A stretch of 64,000 nucleotides of DNA from Conus ventricosus (Eukaryota; Mollusca; Gastropoda; Neogastropoda; Conidae). The position numbers and the translations under genes were made by a program. Under the pieces are notes generated by a model. The model worked only from the letters and a program-made list of their open reading frames with translations, made no database searches and had not been told where the DNA came from. Positions 34,085 to 45,773 of the stretch are shown here, one piece after another. Within the stretch, counting starts at the first letter, position 1, and every line of letters starts with the position of its first letter. Where the stretch lies: the NCBI GenBank assembly GCA_018398815.1, contig CM031607.1, forward strand, positions 88,909,028 to 88,973,027. The letters are read 5' to 3'.

Positions 34085-36625
34085 TTTTTGATACCACCAA
34101 AGACCTTGGATTAGTGCAGTCAGTTGAAGCACCAACTCGTGGTAAGGCATTCCTGGATTTATTTTTTACCAATTGTCCAGGCGCTTTAGGCAATCAGGAA
34201 TTAATTGCAGGCCTGGGTGATCATGACATAATTCTCTTAGAGAGCAACTTTCAACCCTTTCGAAGAAAACCCCCTAAACGTACCATCAGACTCTGGAACC
34301 AAGCAGATTTACCAAAATTGCGCAGGGTTACTCATGATTTCAGTCGTCTTTTTTTGAGGTCCCATAGTGTTAAAGATAATGTCAGTGACCTTTGGAAGTG
34401 TATAAAAACTAACTTGGAATTTATTATGGATGACAACATACCTACTAAAATAACTTCAAGCAAGAACCACCAGCCATGGATTACTACAAAAACTAAACGT
34501 TTGTTGAGAAGGAAACATCGTTTCTTTAAGAAATTGAAACTACATCCTAATTCAGAAAGATTACTGGTTAGGTATAAACATATTAAGAGAAGGTGTCAGA
34601 GAGAATGTAGGCTTGCTCACTCCAATTATGTTAATTCGATGATTTCAGAAGGTGATCATCAAAACAAGAAATTATGGTCTTACATAAGGAGTAAGAGACA
34701 GGACAACATTGGGATTCCAGACCTGAGAAACAACCAGAATAACCTAATACAGGACCCTGAAGGGAAAGCAAACTTACTTAACAAGCAGTTTTGTTCAGTT
34801 TTCTCAAATCCCAAACCTTTAATTAACGTTAGACTAAAGGATGATGATAAACTCCCTGAAATGCAAAACATCAAAGTAAACAAAGCAGGAGTATTTAAGT
34901 TACTGACCAACATCAATGAAAACAAAACTACTGGTCCCGATGGCGTTCCTGGCAAGCTCTTAAAATTATGTGCCAATGAACTGAGTGAGGTATACCAACT
35001 ACTTTACCAAGCTTCACTGGACCAGGGAGTAATACCTGATGAGTGGCGAGATGCGAGCATTGTTCCCTTATTCAAAAAGGGTGACAAAACAAAAGCAGAG
35101 AACTATAGACCTGCATCTCTTACATCCATATCAGCTAAACTACTTGAACACATAATATATAGTAGCATAATGGACCATCTTGACAAATATGACTTCTTAA
35201 ATAACGCCAAGCATGGTTTTAGACAGCGAAGGAGTTGTGAGACTCAACTTATAACAACTCTCAATGATTTTAATAACTGTCTTAACAACAGACAGCAAAT
35301 AGATGCAATTTTATTAGACTTTTCTAAAGCCTTTGATAAGGTTGACCATGAGGGCCTGCTGTTTAAATTAGAACACATCGCATTGGCGGTTCTTTGTTAA
35401 AATGGGCCAGATCATTCCTCGTTGGGAGAACGCAGAAAGTTGTTGTGGAAGGGTCGACATCCCATTGTAAACCAGTCTTGTCAGGTGTACCACAGGGAAC
35501 TGTTCTGGGGCCCTTGTTTTTCTTAATTTATATAAATGACATAAGTAGAAATCTCTCTCCTGGAACTACTATAAGGCTTTTTGCAGATGACAGCTTAGTA
35601 TATAGAACAATCAGAAGCAAGAATGATACACGCATTCTACAAGAAGATCTAAACGCTTTACAAGAGTGGGAAAGAACTTGGAAAATGGAATTTCATCCCC
35701 AAAAGTGCCAAGTGTTGCGTATATGTAACAAACGCTCACCAATTAGATCAGATTATTCTATCCATAATACTATTCTTAAAGAAACTAATGCTGCAAAATA
35801 TTTAGGTGTGATTATAGATAGTCGTCTCAAATGGAAAGAACATTACAATTTAGTATGTAAGAAAGCAAATAACATCTTAGCTTTCTCATACAGGAATATC
35901 AATGACTGCCCCCAAAAGGTTAAAGACGACTGCTACAAAACACTGGTTAGACCAGTACTGGAATATGGTTGCTCAGTTTGGATCCTTACCATCTAAAGGA
36001 CATTGATAACCTCGAAAAGATTCAGAAGAGAGCAGCACGGTTCGTAACAGGGAACCACATCAGAGAAAAGGGAATACTAGGAAGAACATGAGGAGATTAG
36101 AATGGAAACCCTTAGAAGAGAGAAGAGCTTTTATCAAACTTAATACCTTCTTCAAAGGCAGAGCTAAAGTAATTGATATTCCAATGGAACAACTAGTATT
36201 GAATAAAAGTAGCACCAGGAGTGGCGGTCAATGTTATACCATACCTGCATCAAATATTGACAGCCACTTACATTCTTTTTATCCCAGTTCTGTACGGCTG
36301 TGGAACTCACTGCCGGGTGCCATCAAGATTGCCACAAATGCAATCTCATTTAAAAAACAAATTGATTCGACAGTTTTGAGATCTGCATATTGACGATTTT
36401 CTATTTTTACTTCCCCAGATATTTTACTATTACCTGGGCCTGAATTTGGCCATTGCTTTTAACTTCTTGAATATCGAGTGCGACCCCTTGTTGCCAAATT
36501 TGCTCCAGGGGCCAACAGTCTGAGTCGCACTATTTTATGTTATTTTATTTTACTTTTTAACATGCGCGCTGGTGACCTACTCGTTTTTGAGTGAACCAGT
36601 ATTTTAGGAAGAAGAAGAAGAAGAC
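34085..36625 (+). pseudogene. LINE family C (CR1/L2-like), near full-length ORF2 with three single-base shifts
   Basis: The copy starts in the C-terminal part of the endonuclease (LDLFFTNCPGALGNQ, GLGDHDIILLES), so the endonuclease is 5'-truncated. The reverse transcriptase follows: ENKTTGPDGVPGKLLKLC near 34920, SIVPLFKKGDKTKAENYRP near 35060, KHGFRQRRSCETQL near 35210 and LLDFSKAFDKVDHEGLLFKL near 35310. SGVPQGTVLGPLFFLIYIND lies near 35485 and LFADDSLVY near 35580, the catalytic FADD. The C-terminus has YGCSVW, KIQKRAARFVTGN and SVRLWNSLPGAI and ends in TGA at about 36394. Frames shift by one base near 35385, 35985 and 36075, each beside a G or A run. Without them the ORF would be about 770 codons. 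The 3' untranslated region ends GAAGAAGAAGAAG. No RNase H. Confidence 0.9.
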
Positions 36626-37732
36626 ACACACACAGGGCTAGAAGAAAGCTGTGTACAGGTTGCACACCAAAAATCAATGCGCCAAGACCTTGCGTAAGGA
36701 TTCGAGTATTCATAGACTAGCACGATTAAATCGTTCTGAGAACGTTTGTAGTCTGAAAGTTGGTTGTCTTTCTTTTCTTCCAATATGCCCGGAATTCTTA
36801 AATGAGGCTGGGAACTATAAACAGAAGAGAACAAACAAGGAGGGTAACTCGTGCTCCCATGATGAAATAAATACACGCCCATAACGCCATACGAATGCTG
36901 CGTACGACACTGAATCGCCTACTTGTTTGTCATTTACTGTTTTAAGATCGTTGGTCCTGTGTAGAAGCGTCAGCTTGGATTTTTTTTTTTTTTTTTTTTT
37001 TTTTGGGGGGGAGGTGTTCTCCTTGTTTGTTCAGTGTGCTCTGTGTTATTATTTCTAAACCGCTGTGCCAGTTTTGAGTATATGTTAATTCGTGTCTGTT
37101 GATTTCTCCAATTGTTGTTGCTGTGTAGATGTGTTTGGTACGGGATACATGGGCAAGCTTGGAATGTTTTTTTTTTGTGGGGTGGGTGGGGGATGGGGGA
37201 TGGTATCTTCTTGTTTGTTCTGTGCGCTCTCTGTTGTCCTATCTGCTAGGCGATTTGGTGTCGTAAGCAACATTTGTTTGGAGTTATGGGCGTTATGTAT
37301 TTCATCATGGAAACAAGATTGACCCTACTTGCTTGTTATTTCATGGCCCTTCCAGTGACATGCTGAGCGGTTCCAGGCAGTCCAGTCAACAAGAAAAGAA
37401 GGGGTCTGTTTTAGCTGGACCAACTGGAACAAAGGCGGGGTTAGGGTCAGCGCTAAAGCCTGAAATGGGACGACAAATTAAACGTAGCTCTTGATTTTCT
37501 AGTTTGTGCATTTTAGACAATAGACTATCTGCTGATTTCATACTATACAATCAATCAGTGATAATGTGTGGTATTGGAAAAAGTAAATTGAATAGTCCTA
37601 TTGACCTTCTACTATAATCTGGTTTTAAATTTTGCGATTACTTAACATTGTAATGTAATATAGTATACTTGTATATGTATAGGTGGTCGTGCTTGTATGT
37701 GTGTGTATACATTTTTAAAAAAATCTTATTTA

Positions 37733-37734
<2 letters not shown>
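36626..37734. other. Unassigned sequence with a diverged local duplication
   Basis: No gene recognised. A T run then G run lies at 36980-37012, followed by CCTTGTTTGTTCAGTGTGCT. A second T run and G-rich stretch at 37167-37205 is followed by TCTTGTTTGTTCTGTGCGCT. This marks an old duplication of about 80 bp. Confidence 0.45.
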
Positions 37735-37937
<203 letters not shown>

Positions 37938-38025
37938 ATGTTCCTTTTTTACCATTCTTTTTTTTTTTTTTCCCGTGTAATATCACTAATTATGGTGAAA
38001 ACACGTTGAACAGAAGATTCATGCT

Positions 38026-38469
38026 TTAGAATGTGAATGATGTCATCGGTAGAAATCCCTCAAAAGAAATGACATAATTGGACGCTGTTCCTTCATTTGA
38101 ACTGTGACCAATTGTAATCTGTAGCTCAAATTTATGATGTGCCGAAAAGCGCTTACATGGGTTGGAACATTTTCCAAATTGTGGTGTGTGGCCTGCATGT
38201 AAAAAGTCAGAGCAGATTGAACAACTAGCGAGATAACCAGTCACAGTGTAGTCTGCGGTCACCTCTGTACGGCTGTACCCACAGAGGGTTTCCATTCTCT
38301 CTATCTCTCTTTGTTTGTGGTCAGTCACATGGTCATGCGATACGTCCAGCCGTGTAAACAACGGGGCACTGATTTGTATGGTGCCCCAGTCGTCGCAAAA
38401 GGTAAATATTTCTTCTTTCACCGTACAGCTGAAACGCGCGTCCAATTTTCTGGGTAAATAGTATATCAA
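38026..38469 (-). CDS. ORF with OB-fold-like and zinc-ribbon-like features (RPA-type), partial
   Basis: A 147-codon open frame on the minus strand, non-repetitive in composition. The C-terminal half has [12 protein letters not shown] followed by [15 protein letters not shown]: two cysteines, a linker with PxFGKC, then a second cysteine pair. This is the layout of zinc ribbons in replication protein A-like OB-fold proteins, and of a widespread family of such proteins in fish, cnidarian and mollusc genomes. The N-terminal half ([15 protein letters not shown]) could be OB-fold strands. ATTTACCCAG at about 38463-38454 on this strand is an acceptor-like site, so the true start may be an upstream exon. 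No neighbour supports a function. Gene or mobile-element cargo cannot be decided. Family match is from memory of the motif layout. Confidence 0.4.
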   Translation of the reverse strand: MIYYLPRKLDARFSCTVKEEIFTFCDDWGTIQISAPLFTRLDVSHDHVTDHKQREIERMETLCGYSRTEVTADYTVTGYLASCSICSDFLHAGHTPQFGKCSNPCKRFSAHHKFELQITIGHSSNEGTASNYVISFEGFLPMTSFTF

Positions 38470-39210
38470 TCATCAGTTGTTGTTTTTTAACGTTGCTCTG
38501 AAGTAAAACACCATAAGAGCAAAATCAATATGCTGAACAGGCAGATTCGATTTGTGTGACTCATCGCGAGCACAGTATATGGCATTAAGGGAATGTTAAA
38601 AGCCAGCAACCAATTAGGCAAAGTGGAAGGGGGAGGGGGGGGGGGGGGGCTAAGAAAAAAAAAAACACCCAGAGATCTTAAACACAGAGGGTATCTTTTA
38701 CTTACAAAAGGAAATGCTTTGGGGTTTTTAAGGATCCTAAAAGCAAACTATTTGGGACGTAATTGTAGTTAAAGGTGTTTTTTTTTCTTCTGGAAAGAAA
38801 AACAAACAAGATGGAAACTCAAATTTCCCCCCTGTAATGTGTTCGTTGTGCTCGCAGCGGCCTCGACACTCAATCATTCCTCTACTTATTTTCGTTTCTT
38901 CTCTTTAGCTTTTGCAATTGAAACTGACCATGTTGACTACGACGAACATTAATCTTGCTGGTTGGCGTTGTCCCAGGAACAGTCACTACAGACATTTACC
39001 TCCCTCGCAAGCCGTTTGTCAACGTCTCGTCTCGCTACGGCCCAAAGACATCATAGTATAGCCATTCACAGGGTTGCTTCCCTGCATAGTTTGATGCACA
39101 TTCAATCGATGATGATGATGATGATGATGATGATAATGATTTATTTATTTATGTTTCCTGCTCTTTAGTGCCACGCCTGTGCGCTGAGTAACATTTGTTT
39201 GTCTGTCTTT
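38470..39210. other. Unassigned sequence
   Basis: G run at about 38632-38650, A-rich patches to 38840, and a GAT repeat at 39109-39134. No gene recognised. A plus-strand frame beginning at 38962 has no known domain. Confidence 0.4.
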
Positions 39211-39243
39211 TCTTCTTCTTCTTCTCTCTCTCTCTCTCTCTCT

Positions 39244-39298
<55 letters not shown>

Positions 39299-39321
39299 CT
39301 CTCTCTCTCTCTCTCTCTCTT
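39211..39321. repeat. (CTT)n(CT)n at the 5' edge of a LINE fragment
   Basis: TCT/CT repeat with CC interruptions that ends exactly where the LINE coding frame begins. Confidence 0.95.
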
Positions 39322-39970
39322 GTGGAACAAGTCACTCATCATAAAGTATTAGTACTAATAATTGACAATAGTCTCAGCTGGAATCCCCACATAACGTTAC
39401 TATGCAAAAAGCTCTCCCAGAAAGTCTATCAGCTCACCAAAATCAAACACTTTCTTGACTTTCATTCACGAAAACTTTTTTTCCATGCTCATATTCAGTC
39501 TCCATGTTGATTATGCATCGACTATATGGGATTCTGCAAGTGCAAACACACTAAAACCATTGTTCAGCCTACATAAACGAGCGCTCAAACTAATCCTTCT
39601 GAAGAAAACTAGCCTCGAAAGCTCTGATTATAAACATCTTCACATTCTTCCATTCAGCCAGAGACTCAAATACAACAAAGGGCTAATGATGCACAAGATT
39701 CTGACCGGGAATGCTCCAACAACTTTAATGAGACGATTCTCAAAAGTCTCGTCGAGAAACTCCCACAAACCCCATACCCCAATCCCCAGAAGGGACCTAT
39801 TTAAATCAAGTCAACGTACTCGGGAAAACCTCTTTGTGGAACTCCCTTCCAGAATACATCAAACAAATCCATTGTCCCCACAACTTTCAAAAACACTTAC
39901 CTTACCCAATCTTCTGCGGTAAAAAAAATTTAAAAAAAAAACATAAATAAAAATAAATAAAAAAAACCTA
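39322..39970 (+). pseudogene. LINE family D, C-terminal part of ORF2 and A-rich tail
   Basis: Reads VLVLIIDNSLSWNPHITLL, KVYQLTKIKHFLDFHSRKLF, then after a one-base shift near 39505 VDYASTIWDSASANTLKPL and RALKLILLKKTSL. This is the region after the reverse transcriptase palm in CR1/L2-like LINEs (LGxxIDxxLSWxxHI ... YASxxWDSA). The reading frame then runs to a stop at about 39922. The tail has AATAAAAATAAATAAAA words. The catalytic part is missing at the 5' side, where a CT repeat begins. Confidence 0.82.
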
Positions 39971-40385
39971 AGTAATACCAATAACCAAAAGCAAAACATC
40001 CCCATTTTCATGTACTTAACCAATTTGTCTTTTCTAATTTTTTTTTCTCTTCTTTTTTTCCATGTATCAGTATTTGATATATTAAATTAATAAAAATAAT
40101 ATATTAAAAAAATTTAAAATAAAAATATAATATTATAATATTAAATAAAAATATAAAATATATATATTAGATCAGTATATTTAAAATGCCCTAAAGCAAT
40201 TTTTTTTAATTTTTAATATAATTATACACCAGTGTTGTGTGTGTTGTGTGTGTGTGTGTGGTGTGGTGTGTGGATGTGGTTGGTGTGTGGTGGTGATGCC
40301 ATATTTGTGGGGTGTGGTATAAATAATGTGTGCATATGGATATAATCTTAGAAAAAGATTATATGGTGTCCCCTTTTTTCACTCT
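39971..40385. other. AT-rich low-complexity sequence with a short (GT)n
   Basis: AATAT/TTTAAA words dominate to about 40230, then GTGTGG-type sequence at 40232-40320. No gene. Confidence 0.6.
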
Positions 40386-40386
40386 T

Positions 40387-40419
<33 letters not shown>

Positions 40420-40498
40420 CTTCTCTCTTTTCATCTCTCCTCTACTCTCTCTCTCTCCCCTCCCCTCTCTCTCCCTCCTCCTCTCTCTCTCTCTCTTT
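40386..40498. repeat. (CT)n with TCC interruptions
   Basis: CT repeat with C-rich interruptions, followed by a short GTGTGCG stretch. Confidence 0.95.
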
Positions 40499-40822
40499 CT
40501 GTGCATGTGTGCGTAAAGAGAATGTAAATATCTTCGTTCAAGACCCCCATGTTTTTTTGCACGAAAACCCCCCTTTTCACATCTAAATCCGCCATCTCAT
40601 GTCACTTTTGGCCAAAATTAACACCTTTTTTAAACAAACAAAATTAACCCCCTCAAAACCTCTAAAAATCGACGTAATTAGCACATTAAAACGGGGTTTT
40701 ACGTGCAAGATAAGATTGGTGATCGTGACGAAGATATTTACATTTCTCTCCGAGAACCATAAAATTAAGGGTTTACAAAAATTAATTATTTTTTTAATTG
40801 TCGTTTTATTTTGGTTTAAAAA

Positions 40823-40930
40823 ATGAAGGCCGAAGGTAGCTACAGAGCTATTAATATACTTTACGAGTTGGATTGGGAGAGGGAGGCTAATATAGAAGAG
40901 TTAAAGAACAGGTTTGAAGAATTAATTTAA
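40823..40930 (+). CDS. Small ORF, module 1 of the tandem array
   Basis: Thirty-five codons starting MKAEGSYRAINILYEL and rich in E, R and K, ending FEELI then TAA. The leader TTTTATTTTGGTTTAAAAAA lies directly before the start. A following segment (about 40960-41130) was probably once joined in frame. It matches module 2 in LDNIA/LDYIA-like words. Unknown function; no known domain. The tandem setting suggests an element-encoded accessory gene. Confidence 0.4.
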   Translation: MKAEGSYRAINILYELDWEREANIEELKNRFEELI

Positions 40931-41218
40931 ACTGATCTTTTTAATCGAATAGACATGCAGAAAGCGGGGACGCAAGCCATCAGTAAAATACCAATTCTTG
41001 GCCCCCACCAGTTGTAAAGCTATTTGCCATATTAGTTTGATAATATAGCTCCTGAAGATTTTAAAATCTAACTGTTATCTACCGCCCCGAAGGAGTAGCT
41101 ATTCGCTTTAAATGAAGATCAGGTTTTACGATTAAAAAAGGGACTATGAATAACAACTGAATTTACAATTAATTTTAATTTATTTTTTTTAATTAATAAT
41201 TTATTCTGGTTTAAAAAA

Positions 41219-41545
41219 ATGATCCTGAAAAAGTTGAAAGCTTACAAATTTAAACTTCACACGTTGAATTGGAAGGCTCATAAAAAAAGGTTAAGGTGCA
41301 GGTTGGAACATCAATTACTGATCTTTTTATTCACAAAATAACAAACAAGCGTGAAGCAGGCCATCAGTGAAATACCAGATTCTTGGCCACAACCGGCAAA
41401 AAAATTGTTGGCTATTTTACTTGATTATATAGCTTCTCAAGATGTTAATTTGACTTTTTTCTACCAGCCCTGAACGAGAAAACTATTCACTTTAATGAAG
41501 ATTAGGTTTTACGATAGAAAAGACTATAAATAACCAGTTGAATTA
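41219..41545 (+). pseudogene. Decayed small ORF, module 2 of the tandem array
   Basis: Starts MILKKLKAYKFKLHTLNWKA after the leader TTATTCTGGTTTAAAAAA. The layout LNWKAHKKRLRCRLEHQL parallels LDWEREANIEELKNRFEEL in module 1. Later AISEIPDSWPQP and LLAILLDYIASQDV parallel module 1's second half. Stops and shifts break it. Unknown function. Confidence 0.4.
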
Positions 41546-41576
41546 CAATTATTTTTTAATTTATTTTAGATTAAAA

Positions 41577-41670
41577 ATGGCTGCCGAACTAAGTGTATCT
41601 GATTTAAAGAAGTGTAATGAACTATTTAACGAGACAATGAAAGCTTTAAAACATTGATTTTAGTGAATCT
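41577..41670 (+). pseudogene. Short ORF, module 3 of the tandem array
   Basis: Starts MAAELSVSDLKKCNELFNET and stops after about 29 codons. A partial internal echo (CTATTTAACGA) recurs at about 41720. The leader TTATTTTAGATTAAAA is weaker, and the AISKIP-like segment is not found. Unknown function. Confidence 0.35.
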
Positions 41671-41899
41671 GGTTGAGAATGATGTAAACAATAAAAAAAA
41701 AGACATAGCGACCTATTTAACGAAGCAACCAAAGTGATGAACATTACTGTAGTGATTCAGAAAAAGCTAAAATGCTGGTGGTGTTATTGTAGGTTAACAT
41801 CCCTTGAAGTGTTGCAACGCTTGGGTAAAGAATAAAAAGCGCGATTACCTTACTTTTTAAACATTATTTTTTGATTTACGTAAAATTTTGGCTTTAAAA

Positions 41900-42190
41900 A
41901 TGACGACCACAAGTTAAATCCGGGGACAGAAACTATAACGATGGAAGAAATATTCAGTAAGGCCAAAAAATAAGCAAAAATGTTAAGTGAGGCGGCCCAT
42001 GGACATCATTAACCCCACAAATGTTCATGAAGCGTGGCACATGCAAATCTCAAAAATCCCAATTCTCTTCAGATGGAGCCGCCAGTAAAAGTGCTGTTGG
42101 CCGTTCTGATTGATTAATAACGCCTGTGATACTAACTTTGCCAGTCTGGGTTTCAAAAAGGGCAAAAAAGTAATCACTATCACACTTTAA
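41900..42190 (+). pseudogene. Decayed small ORF, module 4 of the tandem array
   Basis: ATG at 41900 follows AAATTTTGGCTTTAAAA, but a stop comes after five codons. Further along, EEIFSKAKK-like and WHMQISKIPIL-like fragments match the other modules. Unknown function. Confidence 0.35.
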
Positions 42191-42216
42191 ATTCTAGCTG
42201 GGCTGACTACATGCTT

Positions 42217-45200
42217 ACACAGTTTAACCATGCAAGGAGGAGGCAAATTTAAAGGGGGTTCTGGCTGTCTGAAGGGCCCAGTCCTTGAAAGATTGAGGCA
42301 AACAAAGTTCTATCCTATAGTAGGCAATTCTTACATTTCCTCTCCCAAAAGAGTTAAGTTAAAATGGGCAGTCTTAAACATACAAAATCTAAACAACAGT
42401 GTTTTATGTGGTGTGTTTTAGCGCATTTACATCCTGTTAAAAAACAAGCAAAACAAGTTTCCATTATAAAAAGCATATAACAAGAGCTGAACTTTGATAA
42501 CATAACCTTTCCATAAGTAAAACAGTATATCTCAGTTTGAAGAGCAAAACAATCCAATCACTGTAAGCGTTAATACATGGTCTGTATAGAAAATCTAGTG
42601 CCTCTAAGGGTTTCTCCCAACGCTCCTACTTTAGGCGAACCACTTGACAAACATGAATTTTGATACTGTTTGAAGATAGTACAAAGAGCCCATTATGTAT
42701 TAATCAGAACAAAAAGCAACTTATGGTTTTTACATCAAAGGATCAGCTAAACAAGGGCTTGCAGAAGGGTTTGGTTAAATCCCCACAAAAGAAGCAGCTT
42801 TCTAGTCAAAAGAACTCATTGTAAAAGTTTTGTAACTGTGAAACCAAACTCCTCACACCTAAAACCAGGGTCTAAAGTTAGTTTAAAAAATTTACAAAAT
42901 GCAGATGAGCCCGTACGTGGTTTATGCTGACTTTGAATCAATCTTGCCACAGTACTAAGGCCCAAAAACACAAGAAAAAAAAAAACAACCTTATTAACTC
43001 AACCATGAGATCTGTCTTAGCGTTTATTGTTGTTAGGTCAGACGGCCAACACACAACACCAGAGATTTACAGAGGGCCCCAAAGCAGCTAGTAGAATTTT
43101 TTGAGCAGATGAAACAAATTCGCAATCAGTTATCCAACCAACTAAATCTTTCAGGGCATTGTTTATGACTCCAGAAGACCAAAAACGCTATGGCTTAAAC
43201 TACACACTGGTGGATATGGTAACAGAGAATTTTTAGGTGACACAGTGAGAGAAACCCCGATCACATTAGCGGAAAGTTTAGAGGGGCTGCGCACCCAAAA
43301 ATTGTAATCTTCAACTTAAGGTTGATCCTAAACATGGAAACTGCCTATCTTCTTTCATAACCTTCGAGGTTACGAAATTTTCATTTCATCATGCAAGCAG
43401 TGATTCTGAAATATAAGAGGGTTACCTGCATTGCACAATCTTCAGAAAAGTACATGACTTTACTCTTGACTGTTATCCTTCTATGACCTGCCCAACTCTG
43501 ATGGGGAGTTTAGATAAGTTAGCAGGATCTCTACAAGACTATCCAATAACTAAACAATACTTTGATCCATCTTTAGTGCGCAAAGGAGTATTTTTCCTTT
43601 TGATTAACATGACTCGTGGGAAAGTTTGAACGAAGACTCACTTCCTCCTAAAGGTGCTTTCTTTTCTAAGCTTAGAGGAAGGACATAACTGACTCTGAAT
43701 ATGAATACGCTCAGAAACCTGGACAGAAAATTACACTGTGAAACAATGGGCGAATTATCATGATCAGTATCTAATGGCTGACGTGTGTTTATTGACAGAC
43801 TCTTTCAGAATTACAGATCTAAAATGCATGAAACAATACAGCTTAGACTCATTCACATTTACATCTCTGCGCCCGGCCTTTCTTGGGACGCCTCTTAAAG
43901 TTTACAAACATCCAGATTGACTTAATAATTTTATCTGCCCACACTTCAGATGATTGAAGATGGGTTTTGAGGGGAGGTATTAGCATGGCTCACATCCTTA
44001 CGCAAGCCAACAACAAGTATTTAGACGACTATGATCCCACTAAAACCATCCAACTATCTAATGTACTTAGACGCCAACAATCTGTATGGATTTGGGGTAT
44101 GAGTCCAACCACTTCCCACTGAGAAACTTTACAATGATAAAAGGACCTCATGATGTCATACTGTGTTAAGATGTTGTCACGCTTCCAGCTAATAATCCAA
44201 TAGGGCTAATCTTGGAAGTAGACTAAATATTTCCCTTTTAACTACACGATCTCCATAACGATTACCCCCTAGCCGCAAAAAAGATTAAAAAATGAGTCCT
44301 AACGAGCCTCCTAACTTGTACCCAATCTCGCAACAAAACTAAATATGTGTGCCAATTTCAGACTGTTTTCAGTTTTACTTAAGACATGGATTTAAACTGA
44401 CTGCTGTTCATTGAATTCATTGCTTTTGACCAAGAGCCTTTTATGAGACCATACATCAAGAAGAAATACTGATCTCAGAACCCAAGCCACTGATGCTTCA
44501 AAAAAACACTTTTTAAAAATAATGAACAACCAGCTGTTTTAGGCAAAACTATGGAAAATCCACACAAGCGTAAAGGTGAAATTAGTTTACAAAAGAAAAC
44601 CAAGCAATTAAGTTTTGCCTCTAAACCTAAAAATCAAGACTTAAAAGATTTAACGACAGCTTGGTTGGCATTATGATGAAGAAAAGGATGTTAAGTTGGA
44701 CAAGCCAGTGTTTTAACGGCTTTAAAACCCTATTAGAGTTGTCAAAGTTATTGATGTTAAATTTTTTGTAAAGACTACTTTAAACAGCGGCACCCGAAGC
44801 AAGAAATCCTTTACACAGACCCCTGAAAGTTTTATTCAGACGTCCCCACAGAAGACTTCTATAAGGACTTAGAAACAGAATAGCTAAAGGGGGGATGGAT
44901 GGTACAAAACATGTGGACTATCCTAAAGACAGTCCTTTACATTCAACTGTAAACAAGAAAGTGATTGGGAGGATGAAGGAAAGAACTTAATGGGACAGTT
45001 TATAAAAGAATATGTGGGTTTGCGGTCGAAAAGATGTACAGCGTTGCTAGCCAGACTTCTGTAAGGGAAGAAGGGTAAGGCATAAGTAAAAATTTGTCAA
45101 AAAAAAAATATCTCACGAAAAAACTATAAGCAAACTCTCTTTGAAAACAAAAATATTTTTTCACACAAAAATGTAATCTGCGCTCTAAATCTTCACAAGA

Positions 45201-45330
45201 AAACCAACTGCTGTTAACAAGAAATCACAAGTCTCTAACAATAACAAGAGAAATTACGTCAATCATGAGTTTGCATATGCTGTAGGGCATTGGAGAACTT
45301 TAAAAAGATTTTTTGACCGACTTAACTAGT
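42217..45330 (+). pseudogene. Protein-primed-type DNA polymerase B of Polinton/Maverick or adintovirus kind, heavily broken
   Basis: Fragments on the plus strand occur in the order of this replicative polymerase family, which copies the element's linear genome from a protein primer. An N-terminal AVLNIQN region lies near 42370. The first exonuclease motif VYADFES is at 42920-42940. CYPSMTCPTLMGSLDKLAGS lies near 43470 and ITDSEYEYAQK near 43690. YLMADVCLL near 43770 is the third exonuclease region. GGISMA and ANNKYLDDYDP lie near 43975-44040. Polymerase motif A, MYLDANNLYG, is at 44061-44090, and DLHNDYPLA near 44250. Motif B has decayed to AVLGKTMEN near 44535. Motif C is destroyed: YTDP then a stop near 44812 instead of a DTDS-type box. 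YVGLRSK lies near 45015 and FAYAVGHW near 45265, close to the C-terminus. Many stops and shifts separate these pieces; it cannot make an enzyme. Confidence 0.8.
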
Positions 45331-45344
45331 ACTTAAATTAGGAA

Positions 45345-45599
45345 CCTAATCAAGAACTTTAAATTAAGAACCTAACTATACTTATTTAAGAACCTAAAAT
45401 AGTACTTACTATAAGAAAACCCGGTTTCCATGTCACTTCAGCGCCAGCACTTCAGCACCAGAACTTCAGCGCCATACACTTCAGCGCGAGGATACTTCAG
45501 CGCCGTACACTTCAGCGCTGGGACTTTTCAGCACCGTACATTTCAGCTGGCGAAATTTTAGCACCGTACATTGTAGCGCCGTACATTAAAGCACTAGAG
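45345..45599. repeat. AAGAACCTA-rich segment and 15-bp CTTCAGCGCC tandem repeat after the polymerase
   Basis: AAGAACCTAA/AGGAACCTAA words recur three to four times (45345-45400). Then about ten imperfect copies of CACTTCAGCGCCGTA follow (45433-45595). Related words occur in mirror order at 47530-47790. This may be the inner part of a terminal inverted repeat of the viral-type element. Confidence 0.6.
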
Positions 45600-45660
45600 G
45601 AAGACAGAGGGAGAGAAGAGAGAGAGAGAAGAGAAGAGAGAGAGAGAGAGAAGAGAGAGA

Positions 45661-45714
<54 letters not shown>

Positions 45715-45742
45715 GGGAGAGTGTGTTGTGTGTGGTGTTGTG

Positions 45743-45773
<31 letters not shown>

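Larger units (their letters stand above)
40780..42200 (+). repeat. Four tandem diverged gene modules with a shared leader
   Basis: Modules of about 320-400 bp start at 40823, 41219, 41577 and 41900. Before each ATG stands a similar AT-rich leader: TTTTATTTTGGTTTAAAAAA, TTATTCTGGTTTAAAAAA, TTATTTTAGATTAAAA and AAATTTTGGCTTTAAAA. After the short ORF, modules 1, 2 and 4 share a second segment. Its words include CCATCAGTAAAATACCA / CCATCAGTGAAATACCA / ATCTCAAAAATCCCA (AISKIP-like), a TTGTTGGCTATTTTACTTGA-like stretch, and ATGAAGATCAGGTTTTACGA / ATGAAGATTAGGTTTTACGA in modules 1 and 2. They look like tandem copies of one small gene, now decayed, directly upstream of a viral-type polymerase. Confidence 0.65.

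Noticed and set aside
38962..39168. 68-codon plus-strand frame ending in poly-methionine
   Set aside because: The end is a GAT repeat; the start has no known domain.
40823..45330. An active virus or intact transposon
   Set aside because: Stops and frameshifts occur throughout and polymerase motif C is lost.
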